A DNA stretch of 64,000 bases. It comes from Dermatemys mawii (lineage: Eukaryota > Chordata > Testudines > Dermatemydidae). The translations under genes were made by a program, and so were the position numbers. The notes beneath the pieces were generated by a model. It made no database searches. It worked only from the letters and a program-made list of their open reading frames with translations, and was not told where the DNA came from. Of the stretch, positions 35,066 through 47,975 are shown in pieces. The stretch covers positions 12,554,881 through 12,618,880 of the forward strand of contig ML677366.1 in NCBI GenBank assembly GCA_007922305.1, in the 5' to 3' direction. Each line of letters begins with the position of its first letter. Positions within the stretch are counted from its first letter, which is position 1.

Positions 35066-38000
35066 TGTTGTACAGACAAGGAGCAACGGGGCATGAAAGT
35101 GACTGAAGGATGCACTGTTATGTCTGCCTCCCACTGGGAGCAGAGACTACATACGCCTGTGCCATTTGTGACACTGCAGTCGGCCACTCGGGATGTGTGT
35201 CTTCATACACATTCACTCGGCTAGACACAGGACCAGGAGCACAGCTTGCAGCAGTGATTCTGGAGGAGAGCTAAGCAAGTTTTTCCACTTAGCCATTATG
35301 CTAATGGGGCCAAAGCGACATGCTCCCCCTGCAACGACTTCGCCTTTGCAAGCATACTCATCCCAAAGGTGCAGTCCCATCCTGCTCCTTTACAAAGACA
35401 CAGCAGAGCCTTTGGGGATGTGCCTTTGCACTGACGCAAAGCATGTACCTGCTTAGTGCTTTTCTTAGCATGGGTGTCCTGTCTTCCCACAATGAGCAGG
35501 GCACAAATGAATGGAACCATCAGACTCAGTCACCGGCCAAACCCCACCCCCATCAGCTCCCTCTGCATGTGAAAATCCACATTTGGAGAAACTCAGTATG
35601 TGTTTCAAAAGCAGAGAGGAGCCATTGCAGAGGAATAACAACACAGACCACAACCCAGACTCTTCCTGGTAAACAGGAGGGGCTGCATCAGAGCCAAAAT
35701 CTGGCCCATGAGAGGTGAATGACCCAAGTGCTCAATATCCTGTCAGAGATTAAATCCTCCTAGATTCCCTTTTTCATACAAAAAATCCTAGTGTCTTAAA
35801 CCACGTCCCGATGACTGGAAAGCCATGGGGGCAAGCTATCCTTTGTAGTGTCTCTGTCCTCTCAAGTATTGGTTCTTCCCTGTCCCTTAGCTGGTACGTC
35901 CTCATATGACATACTCCAGGCTCCCCCTCGCATTCTCAGTCAAGCCTTAGCATGGCACCACTGCCAGCTTCCCATTTAGTGGTGTGCAACTGAGCTTCGG
36001 CTGCTAAGCCCCAGGGCAGGTGAACATACATAACTGAATAGGAAGACACTGGGCATGGGCCACAATCTTAATCTAATAAACTGGTACAGCTGCCCCAGAG
36101 GATGGGGGAGCACTGTACTGCCTACCCTGAGGTGTAAAAGTCACCTGCAGAGAGCAAGGAGGGCCTTCTCTGTCAGTACATTTGGCTACTAGCCTTGAAT
36201 GCAACATTTTTCACTCACTGCCTGTAAAATGAGAGTCACCGCTGGGTGCAGGAAGTGAAAGGCCTCGTTATAAAAATAAATACACAACCGTAATAAAGCT
36301 GCCTAAGATCCCAGCTCTGAACAGAACACACTTGAGATGCACACTCACCAGTGACAAATACATACACCCAATGAACAGCGCTTAAATCAATTCCTTCTTC
36401 CCTTACCTGCCGAGACCTGAGTTCTGTTTTTCTGCTCTTACAGTTGCTGACATCACTAGCACACTAGGCAACAAATGCACTTGGGTCCTGACAGGTAAAA
36501 GCCTTTGTTTGGGAAAGAAAACAGAAGCCTTAGCTTTGGATTTCCTTACGAGGCCTTTTCCAAGTGCTGTCTAATTGAGACAGCTTATTCTACCCACTAC
36601 TGGAGAGAGGCAGACGGCTGAGCTTTGAGGATTACGTTTTCAAAAGCAGCCTCTGTAATGGATCCCCAACATTATCACACTTGCTTTTGCACATATATTC
36701 CTCCACACCGAAGTTTTTGCATGCCATTTTTCATACCCAAGTTCATGCAAATTCGAAACTCTGAACTCACATGCATGTGCCAGATGATCACATTTGCACA
36801 TACAAAGCACGTAATTACCATGCAAGTCTGAGAGGTGCAAAAACTGGAGTGTAGAGAGTTGCGTGAGCAACAATACAGGCACACAAAAGCAGAGGCTGAC
36901 GTCAAGAGGTAGGGTTGACTCCCATTTGAACACTGAGTGCTCGATGGTCCACCCTCAAGAAACATCCGCTTCACCTAAATATTAGAAACAGGAAATCACA
37001 GAGGATATGGAGGGGGGAAAAAAAGCATGAGGTCACTGAGACCACAACCCAGGGCCACAACCACAGCTCTAGTGCCCTCATGCCCAGCAGGTTTCCATGT
37101 AGGTGAAACCTGGGTTTATCTTTTCCCTACGTAAAAGTGCCCCACTACCAGTGCAAGGAAGAGCAACAGTCCTATTCTCAGCTAAGGTCCAAGTCTGGCC
37201 CTCTCCCCTTTCACAAGGCATTTGGGACCAGCTCAGTTAAAGGAGGAGAGTAATGGGAATGCCCTGGTGTGGGGATGTGGGAACAGGAATTGAAAGAAGC
37301 CTAAGCCAAAGTGAACGGCTGTCCTTGGGGCATGAGTCACTAGGCTGGAGGAGAGCTGTGGCGTTTCTGGCAGCAGAGTGACAGCTAACTCTCTTTACGG
37401 GGGGAGCAAATGGAGGATCTGCACAATGTTGGCATAACTTGTGCCTCCCTTGTCCACAAAGACGCCCACATTTCAGCGTAGACCTGTGCTTTGGGGCACA
37501 CAGTGGGACCGCACAGGCTCCACAACCATCAGGAACTTCTGGTCCTATGGTGGGTGAAGAAGTCACCCACACAGACTGAAGGGAATCCATATTACTTCTG
37601 GCAAAGAGCAGACTCCTGGGTACGTTCCCCTATAATTCAGCCGAGTATCCTTCCCAACTCCCACAGCATGTCTGCAGCTAAAGCAAAACCCAACACCACA
37701 AGTCGGAAGCTGCGGCAGCACGGGAATCATGACTCCATGCCGTGGGATCAACTCTGCCTTGCTGTTTTGCTGAGCAGCTTCTCAAAATAAGCTCTGACAA
37801 GAGATCCTTTCCCTGATGCCATAATTGCATTTGGTGGGGCTAAGAATAGGGCAGTCTGACAGCCTGAATCTCAGTGTCGGGAGCTTAACATCTTTCAGGA
37901 GACATCCTCTCCTTTCGTTAGACCCGTTGTTAATAACTATGCTGCATTCAGGCCTGATGTCTTTTTTCACTCATGCCCTCACCTTGCTCACAAAGCTGGC

Positions 38001-39083
38001 TTGGGGAACCCACCACTTGTGGGACATGGGAAGGGGGGGAAATTCCTGGTTTGCAGCAGGGCTGGAGCATGGGGGTGCTCCTGAATTGAACAAGGAATTG
38101 TGGGGTCTATTAGTGCTATGACTGGGGGAAGGGATTTGAAAGGTTAAATGCCCCACCCCCACCTAGCTCCCATTGTCCAGGTGCCCCAAGAGAACAAAGC
38201 CAGACAGAGCATGAGGGGAATGGTGCACCAGATTGTGGTTTCTCTATGACCCCTGGGGCCATTAACACACCTTCCCCGCCTGTCCTGCCAACAGATCAGT
38301 TTTGTTATCCAAAGCAACCCGTACACAGTCATACAGCATTGTAATGCCAGCGATCGCACACGCTGCCCTGACTCCAGAGTCTGCTGCACTGGCCTCGCCT
38401 GTTACTCCCAAGCACTGACGGATCCTGGTTTTCGTAAGATGGGCCGAAGAGTCACATTTTGTCTCCACTCCCCTCACCAATGCCTTTATTACAGCAAGCA
38501 CTGCCTGAGCCAAATAAGTCACTGCACCCATCCCTCTCCAGCAGCCTTAGCCCCTGCAGACTCCGCTCCACTAGCACCAGAGAGGACTTCCCTGGGATCT
38601 ACTTACTTCCCCTCCCTGTGCCAGGGCCCTCTCCTCTGATGCAAACCATGAACAAGACAGCTCCAGATAAATGGGGTGACTGTAGGCGGGAAGAGATGGA
38701 GGTTTCTTCTGTGCACCATGCCACAACTATGTCTCCAGATGGACAGAAGCATTCTTTCTCAAATGCAGCCTGCCCCCTCGATTACTCTGGTCAGGGGGTT
38801 CTGGGGTGGGGAGCAGAGAAGATTCCCCCTCCCCACACTCCTTCCATGACAAGGGCCACATCCCAACAAGCTATTTCTGGATCTGCAGCGGTCACCTTTC
38901 AAAGTCTGCCTTGACAGCAGCTCTAGTGCCCGCGCCCTCCTGCTGGCTAGCGCTGCCAAGCGACATGTTCTCCCCAGCCCTCCATTAGCCGGAGGAGAAA
39001 CGAAACAGAAGCGTTTGTTTCCCAGGCCTACTTCGAGCAGGAGCCCACCTCTGAGGAAGCCTTTCGCCAGGAGGTCGATTCCT
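35066..39083. other. Noncoding DNA downstream of NTRK3
   Basis: No gene recognised. GC content rises from about 38.4 kb toward the NTRK3 stop codon. A further AATAAA on the minus strand lies at 38485-38490. The 156-codon minus and 151-codon plus frames at 38.5-39.2 kb overlap on opposite strands in GC-rich DNA and are not supported as genes. Confidence 0.45.
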
Positions 39084-40594
39084 TTTATTGATGGGGGCGT
39101 GGAATAGGGACTGCTTCTCTCCCCCTCCCATGGCTGTCCCTGTCCCCTTGGCCAGGCCCGTGTCCTCATTGACATGCAAGGCTGGCCGCAGTGGCCATTT
39201 GCAAAGCCGTCTCCTCGGGAAGGCACCACCTTCCCCTCCCCCAGCTCCTCGGGCTGCCAGTGGAGCTATTCTTCAGCTGCTGCGTTTTCACAGCAGCTCA
39301 AAGGCAGATGCATCAATCCTTTCACGGCCTGGAGACGTGAAGGGAATGTCAACAGGGCCTGGGCAGGTGCTGAAAGGTTTCCCCACCATCCCCCTCCCCC
39401 TCTGGCAGATATACTAAGTATTGGACCAAGGGAGAGGGGGGCGAATGGTGAGGGTGGGGAAAAGGGACCCTGAAGAGCACCTCTGCAGCCGTGCAAGTCA
39501 GTCCCCAGCTAGATTACAGACTACAGCCTTTGAACACACGCTGGGGGGGAGCCCTGACTTCAGCGCCTTTCCACCACGGATGAATTTGGCCCATCAGTAT
39601 GGCGAGGGCTCTCCTCACATCTCTATTGTGTCCCCTGGCAAAATAAGCAGAGCGGGGGTTTTGCTTTCAAAACCATCCCCTATTTGCGGGTAACGTCTGG
39701 GCTGGGTGCCCGTCCCGCATGCCGAAGTGCGGTCAAAGCATCCTTAGAATGGCGCAGGCCCCTCCCCATCTCCGCCCTCTGTATGGCTCTCCCAGGCAGC
39801 TGCTCTGGTCCCCGGCCCTGCTCCCCAGAGTCTGACAAAGGGTTGGCTGGGCTGGGAAATAGAAAGGTTCAGTTCCTCATGTCTGTGTTCTGTGGGAGAG
39901 TGGCTGTTTCCCGTGTGTGGTTTACCCGTAGGTGCCGCGATCCTTTACTGTATGTTCCGAAAGCCTTGAGTCTATACATTTAAGAACTGGCAAATCAGAA
40001 AAATTGTCCTGCAACGTCAAAAGGAGGAAGAGGGCGGGAAGGTGGGCGGGTGGAATTGCAAATTCCTCCAGGGGCACTGCCCAGGCTCAGAGCCCGATCG
40101 CCGGGGTGCGGGGGGACAGAGATACACATTCAGTGCATATCTTACAAACGGGGCGGGGCCTCCTCCCTGGGACTGCGTCTCTGTGCTAGCAAGACTCTTG
40201 AGCTCAGCCCGAGCGGACAAAGCACAGCAGGGTCACGTTTCACTGCTCCACCGCTTGGGGGAAAAGATTCCTCCTGTTCTTTTCTTAAAGTACTTTAAGT
40301 TTCTTCTCTTCTTTTTTGTTTTGTTTTTTAAAGTCTTATAGTTTCTGTAACAGCAGCTTCTTTCTGTATTGGTGTGGAAGGTATATATATCTATATCTAT
40401 ATATCTATAAATATATATAAGCCAAACTGCCTTACAGGTTGGTTTTGTTTTGTTTTGTTTTTCAGTGTTGTATGTGTAGCAGGCACTTGAGTTTATATGA
40501 AGATGTTTGCTTGGGGGCTGAAGGGGTCAGGGAGAAGAGGAGGTAGGGAGGGTGGAGGAAGGAAGGAGCAGGAACTTTTGACAACTGGCCATGG
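39084..40594 (-). other. NTRK3: NTRK3 3' UTR, proximal part
   Basis: Begins directly after the stop codon. The first 350 bases hold a stretch ('catataaactcaagtgcctg' on the minus strand, then the TATATA/CTATAT tract) that resembles what I remember of the mammalian NTRK3 3' UTR. The lower limit is set at the nearest good AATAAA on the minus strand (39089-39084), giving a UTR of about 1.5 kb. The true 3' end may be much farther, near 24.3 kb. A GC-box (GGGGCGGGGCC, 40150-40160) lies within it. Confidence 0.5.
40379..40462. repeat. AT microsatellite and TTTTG repeat in 3' UTR
   Basis: An alternating TATATA/TCTATA tract at 40380-40420 is followed by four TTTTG units at about 40441-40462. In the mRNA these would be A/U-rich elements close to the stop codon. 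Confidence 0.85.
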
Positions 40595-40780
40595 CTAGCC
40601 AAGGATGTCCAAGTAGATTGGTGTGGCCTTGCCAAGAGCATGAAGGATCTTGTAGATTTCCTTGATATTGAGCCGCTGCTGAGGTTCCCTCTGCCAGCAG
40701 CCCAACATGATGTCATAAACCTCCTTGGGACAAACTCGAGGCCTCTCCAAGACTCGGCCTTGGGTGATGCACTCGATGAC
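40595..40780 (-). CDS. NTRK3: NTRK3 (TrkC) final coding exon
   Basis: Encodes the last 61 residues of the TrkC neurotrophin-3 receptor, a membrane tyrosine kinase of neurons, followed by TAG at 40597-40595. The acceptor is strong (pyrimidine tract CTCTCTGTTCTGCCTTTCAG ending at 40781) and the exon starts in phase 0 with VIECITQGR. It covers the kinase C-lobe end: the subdomain XI arginine environment [15 protein letters not shown], and the tail [14 protein letters not shown]. The Tyr of YLDILG is the PLC-gamma1 docking site in Trk receptors. The ending distinguishes TrkC from TrkA (PPVYLDVLG) and TrkB (ASPVYLDILG), as I remember them. No frameshift or altered key residue is seen. An open frame continues upstream of 40780 but is intron. 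Confidence 0.97.
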   Translation of the reverse strand, partial: VIECITQGRVLERPRVCPKEVYDIMLGCWQREPQQRLNIKEIYKILHALGKATPIYLDILG

Positions 40781-41644
40781 CTGAAAGGCAGAACAGAGAG
40801 GGTGAGTCCCACACAGCGAAGCGCTGAGAATGTCCCTTTGCCGAATTTGCTTAGCCCTGGATGGTAACTGACATTTCATCAGAGCACTAACGAGCCACCA
40901 GATCCCTCTGATTTGCCGTGTGGGGCTCCCAGCTGGTGGTATGCAGCAATAGATTCTCAGCACCTGCCTCCTGCTTTGCAGCTGCAGTTTTGCAATCTCA
41001 ATGAACTACACTTTTGATTTTGCAACCACTATTAACTCCAGGCACAACTCCTCCCAGTCTGACACCTAATTACCTGACTATAACGATGGACCAGGAGGCT
41101 TAGTCAAAGAAGGAGTCTAATGGTAATTTATATAGAAAGGCTGAACCTGAAAGTAATATGTCAGTTTTTCCTGATGGTCTAAGAAAAAGCTGGTTTTTTT
41201 TTTACATCATCAGCCTTTTCCCCCCCTGAAAATAAAAGCTTTTTCCATGGTGAAACCCAGAAAAATTCTACTAGGGGGATTTCAGAGCATCATCTCTCAC
41301 CTGCCTCCCCCAGGGCAAACTGGTCTAATTTTTGATGTTTGAAAGCAGAAAAAAGAACCCCGCCTCATCTTGGATCAAAGTCATGATGGAAGGAAATCTT
41401 GCTCTAGGTCAGGTCGTTGCTGCTAATGAGAAAAATGCGAGCAGCGCGTGCCTCATGAAATGGTGTCTTTAGAGTGACTCGGTGGGGAAACAATTCCCCA
41501 AGCACCTGCTTTTTGAATCCTGCTCGCCAGGGAAAAGGATGTCAAGGTGGAAAAAAAAGACTTATCAGAGAACTGTTATTACCAACTAGCCCCCTTGTCT
41601 GAGAAGTGAGGAGTCCCGGCTCTGAGTGACCCGACACACGCTGC

Positions 41645-41695
41645 AGATCCCAAACACAGATCCCAAACACAGTACCCAAACACAGATCCCAAACA
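41645..41695. repeat. Short tandem repeat, about 14-bp unit
   Basis: Four consecutive copies of a CAGATCCCAAACA-type unit, one copy altered to CAGTACCCAAACA. Located in the last NTRK3 intron. Confidence 0.85.
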
Positions 41696-42484
41696 GTGCT
41701 CCTTGTGAGGGGAACCTGAAGTTTAATCATTTGTGACTAGTAATGGGGCCCCCGTCCAAACAGAGAGTTATCGCTGTGATGTTTGCATAGACATAGCGAG
41801 AGGAGATGCAATTTGGAGGAGCTGCTGATGGGAGGGCGATGGAAATGCAGTGCTCCAGACAAGGCTCCATTACCGTACAGATGATGGCAGAGTCAACTTT
41901 CGGAGCCTGGGTGGAGAGGGCAGAGACATGAACTAGGACCACTAAAAGGCTTCCTGTATTCGAAAAATCCCCGGTGAGCCCCTATCTCTAGAGAGGAAGC
42001 TTTAGATTTCGCCAGCAGGGCTTGCTTTGGGTCTTCAGGTGGTCTTTCAGTAGCCACGTGCCCTGCTCCATCTTCTCCTCAGTGAGGGATTCTTCTAGTG
42101 TTCAGCAGAATGTCTAAAAATGCTTATTTTGATGTTAAGCGGCCAACAGCCAGACAAAATCTAAACTCATGTCCCCTGTAGATGATCCAGAGTGGAGAGG
42201 GTGTGTCCCAGACCTGCTCATAATCATTAAAAGTGACAGTCTAAGATCTGCTGGAGTCCGTTCTCCAGAGGCCCTGGGACTCTACGCGAGTCTTCACAGC
42301 TTGCTTCTAACCAACAGGCCAACAGCAAACACGTCCCTAACATTTGGGAAGATGAATGTGCAATGTCTTGCACAGGTTGCCTGTGAATTCCCTCCTTTGA
42401 GGAGAAAAGGAAAAGGGACAGAGGAAAGACAGGGTCACTTAGAGATGGAGGTGACTATGGTTAAAAGTCACCCTTTTGGGATGT

Positions 42485-42640
42485 AGCAGTACTATTCCTA
42501 ACCCAACAGTAACAGCTTTATATGTTCAAAGCACTGTTTAAGGTTAGTAGATGGGGGCGTATTTTGATTATCCCCATTTCACAGATTGTGAAAACTGAGA
42601 CAGGTGCAGAGACATTAGTGCGGCCTGGGTTCCAGCATGA
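42485..42640 (-). repeat. MIR SINE
   Basis: 'caaagcactgtttaaggtta' and 'gattatccccatttcacaga' followed by 'gaaaactgagacaggtgcag' are the reverse complement of the MIR 3' half. Intronic. Confidence 0.7.
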
Positions 42641-43129
42641 CAGCTCATCCATGTGGGATGTATGCATGCTCCTGTGTGAGTATTTCTCTCCAAGGCAAAT
42701 GCAAGAGCAGCTCATTAAATACCATGACAAATGGCTTCTGTGATCATTTCTCTCACTCTTTGTCTTTAAAATGGTTGTGCGTGTTGCTTCAGGAAGTGCA
42801 CTGAGCTCACAAATGGTCAAATGTTAGCGATGTAAAGAAGCACCTTGATGATCCCTCTCTGCACTCGCTCAATTAAGGGATCTGTGTCCAGAAAGCAGAA
42901 AATGCACATTTCTTGTTAAAAGAGGTAACATTTCTGAAATCCATTAGACACACAACAGGATAAAAATGGGCACGTTTCCTGGGCACAGCTCTGCCACTGC
43001 ACTCAAACATGAGCTGGAACACTGCCTTCTGGTCCACACCTACCTCCCCTAGATGTAACTTGACCCTGACCTGCAGCAACCCCCACTAATCCCAGTTCGG
43101 AGAGTGCTTTTGTGCTTATCCAGCCATAC

Positions 43130-43320
43130 AGCATGGTGGGTATGTTGCTAAATCGTGGATTTGGGTGTGAAGGGACCTGGGATCTATTCCCAGCTTTGCC
43201 ACTGAATCAGGTTCCATGCCTCAGTTTCCCTATCTGCGAAATAGGGATAATAGTTATCCCTCTGAAAGGTCCTTTAAATTCTTTGCCTATACAGAGCCAT
43301 AAAAGTGACAAGCATTAATT
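43130..43320 (+). repeat. MIR SINE
   Basis: 'gggacctgggatctattccc', 'agctttgccactga', 'cctcagtttccctatctgcg' and 'aaatagggataatagttatc' give the MIR core in sense orientation, antisense to NTRK3. Confidence 0.85.
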
Positions 43321-44146
43321 ACCATGGTTATTGTGAACATCTGGGAGGTGACCATCAAACTCAGTGGACTGATTGCTCTGAAAGCCTTGTTGCAAAGATG
43401 GCAATGGAAAGAGAACAGCCCTTCTCCCCGTGAGCAATAATGTTCCACTTTTTAGGCCAGATCTGTCCCTCTCACATTCGTCCGCAGCTCCACTGGGGTT
43501 AACGGGAGTTGTATATGAACATACAAGGGAAGTGCCTGGACTGTAGGTGTTTGCCGTGTATTGGTATTTCCCCAATTCCCCCCACTTTGGGGTGCACATT
43601 AAATGGCCTGACCCAGCTTTCTATAAAATACTGAGCTCCAGCCCCTCCCTGCTCCTCGCCACTTGCAGCCCTCGCTATGACCAATATTTTACGTGCCCCA
43701 GGCTGGGAATTCTGCTGAAAATAATTTACTTGCAATGGGGCTGCTGCTTAAAGCCACCCAACTCAGTGCAGTGTGGGGTGCATTAGTCTCCCATGTACCT
43801 TACTTTACTTGCAGCTGACTCAAACCCAGGAGGAAGGGGCAGGGGCTGGGATGGAAGGAATTATGGGTTGGGAGCTCTTCTCAAAGTAAGAGCCTCTATC
43901 GGGCTGCATTTCCCACACAAAAGCCATGGCTTCACTTAGCCCTTCCTCTGCGAGGCCATGATGCTGTTATGGACAATGGCACCCGAGGTGAGGAAGGGCT
44001 AGGACTTCCTCCTGAGGATGTGGAAGGCGGTGGTGTACCCTGGCTTCCCAGATGGATAAGGGAGGCGAAATAAGCCACCTCCAGGTCCCAAAGTGCCTGA
44101 ATCGTCCTGCAACAAGCACGCGGTGTGACTATGCCCCTTTCCATCA

Positions 44147-44386
<240 letters not shown>

Positions 44387-44846
44387 TTATCAGAGGCATA
44401 AGAGAGGGGAAAGGCTGCTCTTAGTGCAGGATATCCATGTGGATGCTCAGACAGGCTAGGCAAGCTGATTCCTCCCTCTAATCCCCCACACTCTCACCCG
44501 TCAATGCAAACTGGCTAATATCACAGCCTGACCGATTGGAAGCAAAATATATTGAGATAAGTGATCAGCTCCAAAGATTTCCCTTTTCCCAAACCTGACA
44601 AATGTAATATAATTAATCCAACAAAATGCCTAGAATGTGTTCAACTGCTGATGAAGCAACAAAAGGCAGGAAATGTTCAGTCTAAACCAAAGCACTATCC
44701 TTAGCCTTCCTGGGCCTAGACATTGCAGAATGAACGGCATATTCAGTGGTATGACTGAAATACATAGACATACATATGGCAGAGGTATGTCAATGTTCTT
44801 TATACCTTTTCTGCTGCCTAGGACAGTATCAAACCTGTTTGGGCTC

Positions 44847-45442
44847 TGTCATGGAGTCCCCTGGGCGATGGTCTGGAACTGCTTCCTATGAAGCCAGTCA
44901 GGACTTTAGGGGGAAGCTTCCTCCCCGTAAACAGCCTGTCTTCAAGGCTAGGAGCTTCACAGCATACAGCTTCCACCTTCCTGGGTCTGACCTCGGAGCA
45001 TTCAGCCCCTTCTGCCCCTCCGTGCGCTTCCCCCAGCGAGCCCAGCCAGGCAGGGTCCTGGGGAAGCCCGTGGGTCTTGCACCCCAACTCCACAGTCAGA
45101 CGTAACTCTCAGCAAGCCAGTAAAATAGAGGTTTATTAGTCAACAGGAACATGATCCAACACAGAGCTTGTAGATGGAGCGAACCGGACCCCTCAGCTGG
45201 ATTCATTTCAGCGGTCCGGGGAGGCCAGACCCTATTTGGGCCTCCCTGCTCTTCTTAGCCAGCTGCAGACCGAAACTCACTCCCCAGCTCCTCCCCTGCT
45301 TCCTTTGTCTCCTTCTCAGGTGACCTCTTCTCCCCACCTGGAGTCAAGTTACAGCTTCAGGTATGTCAAGAGTTAGAGGGGAGTATGGACACCTTCACAC
45401 AATAGTCAGAGGAGCCATTGAGAGCATTTCTATTCCCTCACA
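44847..45442 (-). mobile_element. Solo LTR with perfect 5-bp target duplication
   Basis: A 596-bp unit with ends TGTCATGG and CCCTCACA (TG...CA) is flanked by GGCTC on both sides (44842-44846 and 45443-45447), a perfect 5-bp duplication. On the minus strand AATAAA lies at 45137-45132 (plus 'gaggtttattag'), which sets orientation parallel to NTRK3. I recognise the sequence as a recurrent turtle LTR. No internal region or second LTR, so solo. It sits 494 bp upstream of the penultimate NTRK3 coding exon, within the intron. Confidence 0.88.
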
Positions 45443-45969
45443 GGCTCCTATTAAATAACTGAACAAAGGGGTGTGCACCCAGAAAATTGCACCAGGAATC
45501 CACTCACAGACAAGTGACTGCAGGTGCAAAAGCACAATCAGTGGATGAAAGCTGGAGCCATTCACATCCTTAAATACCACAGTGATGGGTGCAGCATAAG
45601 AAACCACTCACAAAGGAAAGCCTTCCCCTTCAGAATGTCTGAAATCTGTGGAGCCCTGGAAATAATAATCTCAGACTATTCCTCCAAGGACTGCGGGGGC
45701 AGGGGAAGCGTTTCTGGGACAGAGTTCCCCCATCGCCAGTACATTTCAGTCCAAGGGAAGTACACAAACAGCGGCAGCAGGAAAGCAGAAGGAATCACCT
45801 TGTCTTCGCTAAAGATTTTTGTACATCTAAAGTCTCTGAGTAGAACCAGCTTCTCTCTGTTCTGTCCTTCAATACAGGAATCACCATCTGCAGGGCAATA
45901 ACTAATTGATAGGAGTTTTGAACAGCAGGTGTTGAGAGCAGTATGGCTCCATATCTCCGGCATTCATCT

Positions 45970-46005
45970 CTGGCGAGGGCAGAGCATCTGGCAAGGGCAG
46001 AGCAT
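45970..46005. repeat. 18-bp tandem duplication
   Basis: CTGGCGAGGGCAGAGCAT is followed directly by CTGGCAAGGGCAGAGCAT, one mismatch. Confidence 0.9.
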
Positions 46006-47764
46006 CCTAGACTACCATTCTTTTTGTACGGATGCTGAGAGAATCCCTTCTGGCTGCATGTGTCTGCACGGGCACGCTTGGGAAGCTCTTCGTACTACTA
46101 CAGGCACCGACCAGTGCAAGCACGAAAGTTCAACCCCGTGGCAGCTGGAATGAAGCCACTGGAGTCTTCCTCAGTCTCTGGAGATGAGCAGAGGCAAAGA
46201 CGGCTGCTTCTTGGGACAGGGGCTGGAGGGTCTGGCTTGAAATTTCGGCACTACAGGGCTGCCTGTGTCCAGTGTGCTGCCGCTGACGTTCGTGGAAAGA
46301 GGGCTGGTGTACATTTTTGTAAATAAACAAATGACACAAAGACAGTACCCTGACTTCATGTCATCGGTTTCCCATCCAAAGAGAAACCATCCTGCCAGGC
46401 CCCCAGTTTCAGCTACTGCTCAGTCGAGGGGGCAACAGTACTCAAAAAGAAAAAAAACTTTGCAAGTCCCTGCTTTCCTCACGAATTCTCAAACTTTCTC
46501 TTGGGTGGCCCGCCCTGCTTCATTAGATTGCTGCTAGTGCTAAAGCGGTGTCAGTAAAGAGGCAAGCTACAACACTAAGCTACAGAAACAATTTCACAGG
46601 AGGTGTTCAAAGTAAGTTATGACCTGGGTAATACACATGGCAAAGAGAGCCCTTAACCAGGAAGTGCTGATCCAAAACTTCCCCAGAGTTTAATAGGGTG
46701 CAGATCCAGGCTCTCAGAGTTCAGTGAACTGGCCCCATCTCTAGTTCTCAGTCCAGCCTAACTTTACCAGAAATACGATTCTTTAAAGTCTTAAAACCAT
46801 CTTTCACTTTAATATACACAGATGCTCAAAACTACAATTCGTGAGGGTGAAAAGCTGAAATGCTCTCCGTTTGCTGCCTTGAACCTCCAGGAATGCTATT
46901 CCTATTGCAACCGGAGAGACTCCTTCCTCTGTTCCTTTTAAATCTTGGCTGCGATGTTAGCTCTTTCCTGCACTTCCAGCTTTTATGACTTACTTTCCTA
47001 CTTTGAAGGGCTCCAAGGAAATTCTTTGTCAACACAACATGACATATATCCAAGTTGGTTACTGAAAATTATTTTGTGCTAATGTTTGGCTCCCCGCACT
47101 CCTTTAGTAGCACTGACTCAGTTTTCCAGCAATCCTGAAACCATTGCAGAGCTCTGTAAACCTGCCATATCTCCAAATCTGTTGGAGATACAAGTAGCGA
47201 AATACATCTTGTGTACATTTAACTTCCTTCTGAACCAGACCCGTGCCCGTCAGGACGTTTGTGTGCCAGATTCTCAGCTGGTATAAACTGGTGTGTAGCT
47301 TTATTGGCTTCAATGCAATAACAACAATTCAGACCAGCTGAGGGGATCTGGCTCTGAAAGTAGAGAAAAGAACCAATAGTCCATCTCATTTCTAATGAGC
47401 CAAATCATGAGCCAAGTCATTGGCCTTCTCTAGACACACGCTGGGGAAAAATTACCCATAAAGTGAAAGACAAGGTCAGCTGTTGTCCCCTGGATGTAAC
47501 GACAGTGTTTTGGCCTAGCTCATCTGTTCACAGACATGGAGTGCCAAGGGGCTCATCTCGTCTCTGTACTTCATGCGCAACGTGTTTGTTGTTGAAAAAA
47601 AAATGCCAATAATTCATTAGGAAGATGGACGTAGGCAAAAACAAAAGTCTCTGGACCCAAACTCTGCCCAACCTAAGGCTGTACATAAGGATTTCTTGGA
47701 AGTTCTGTATTTCAGAAAGGTGGTAGCTTTCAGCGGGTGCAGAGTTAATGTAATACCTGTCATT

Positions 47765-47975
47765 TTACGTTTTCAAAGCACAGCCATGAACTCCTCACCA
47801 GCCACGTACAAGGTTGATTAGGGATATAAATTATAATTCCCATTTCACAGATGGGAAACTGAAGCACAGAGATGGGACAGGACTTTGCTAGAGGTCACAC
47901 ACTCCGTCATGGCAGAGCTGGGTACTGGACACAGGAGTTCCTGGATCTCAGTCCAGTGCTCATTCTACTATGCCC
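47765..47975 (-). repeat. MIR SINE
   Basis: 'aattcccatttcacagatgg', 'gaaactgaagcacagaga', 'gaggtcacacactccgtcat' and 'ggcagagctgggtactggac' form a well preserved reverse-complement MIR. Confidence 0.88.

Noticed and set aside
38459..39229. Overlapping 151- and 156-codon frames on opposite strands
   Set aside because: GC-rich DNA lowers stop density; neither translation shows a domain, and opposite-strand overlap argues against both.
40781..40963. Continuation of the terminal NTRK3 reading frame upstream of the exon
   Set aside because: A strong acceptor TTTCAG ends at 40781 and the upstream translation is unrelated to Trk kinases; it is intron read-through.
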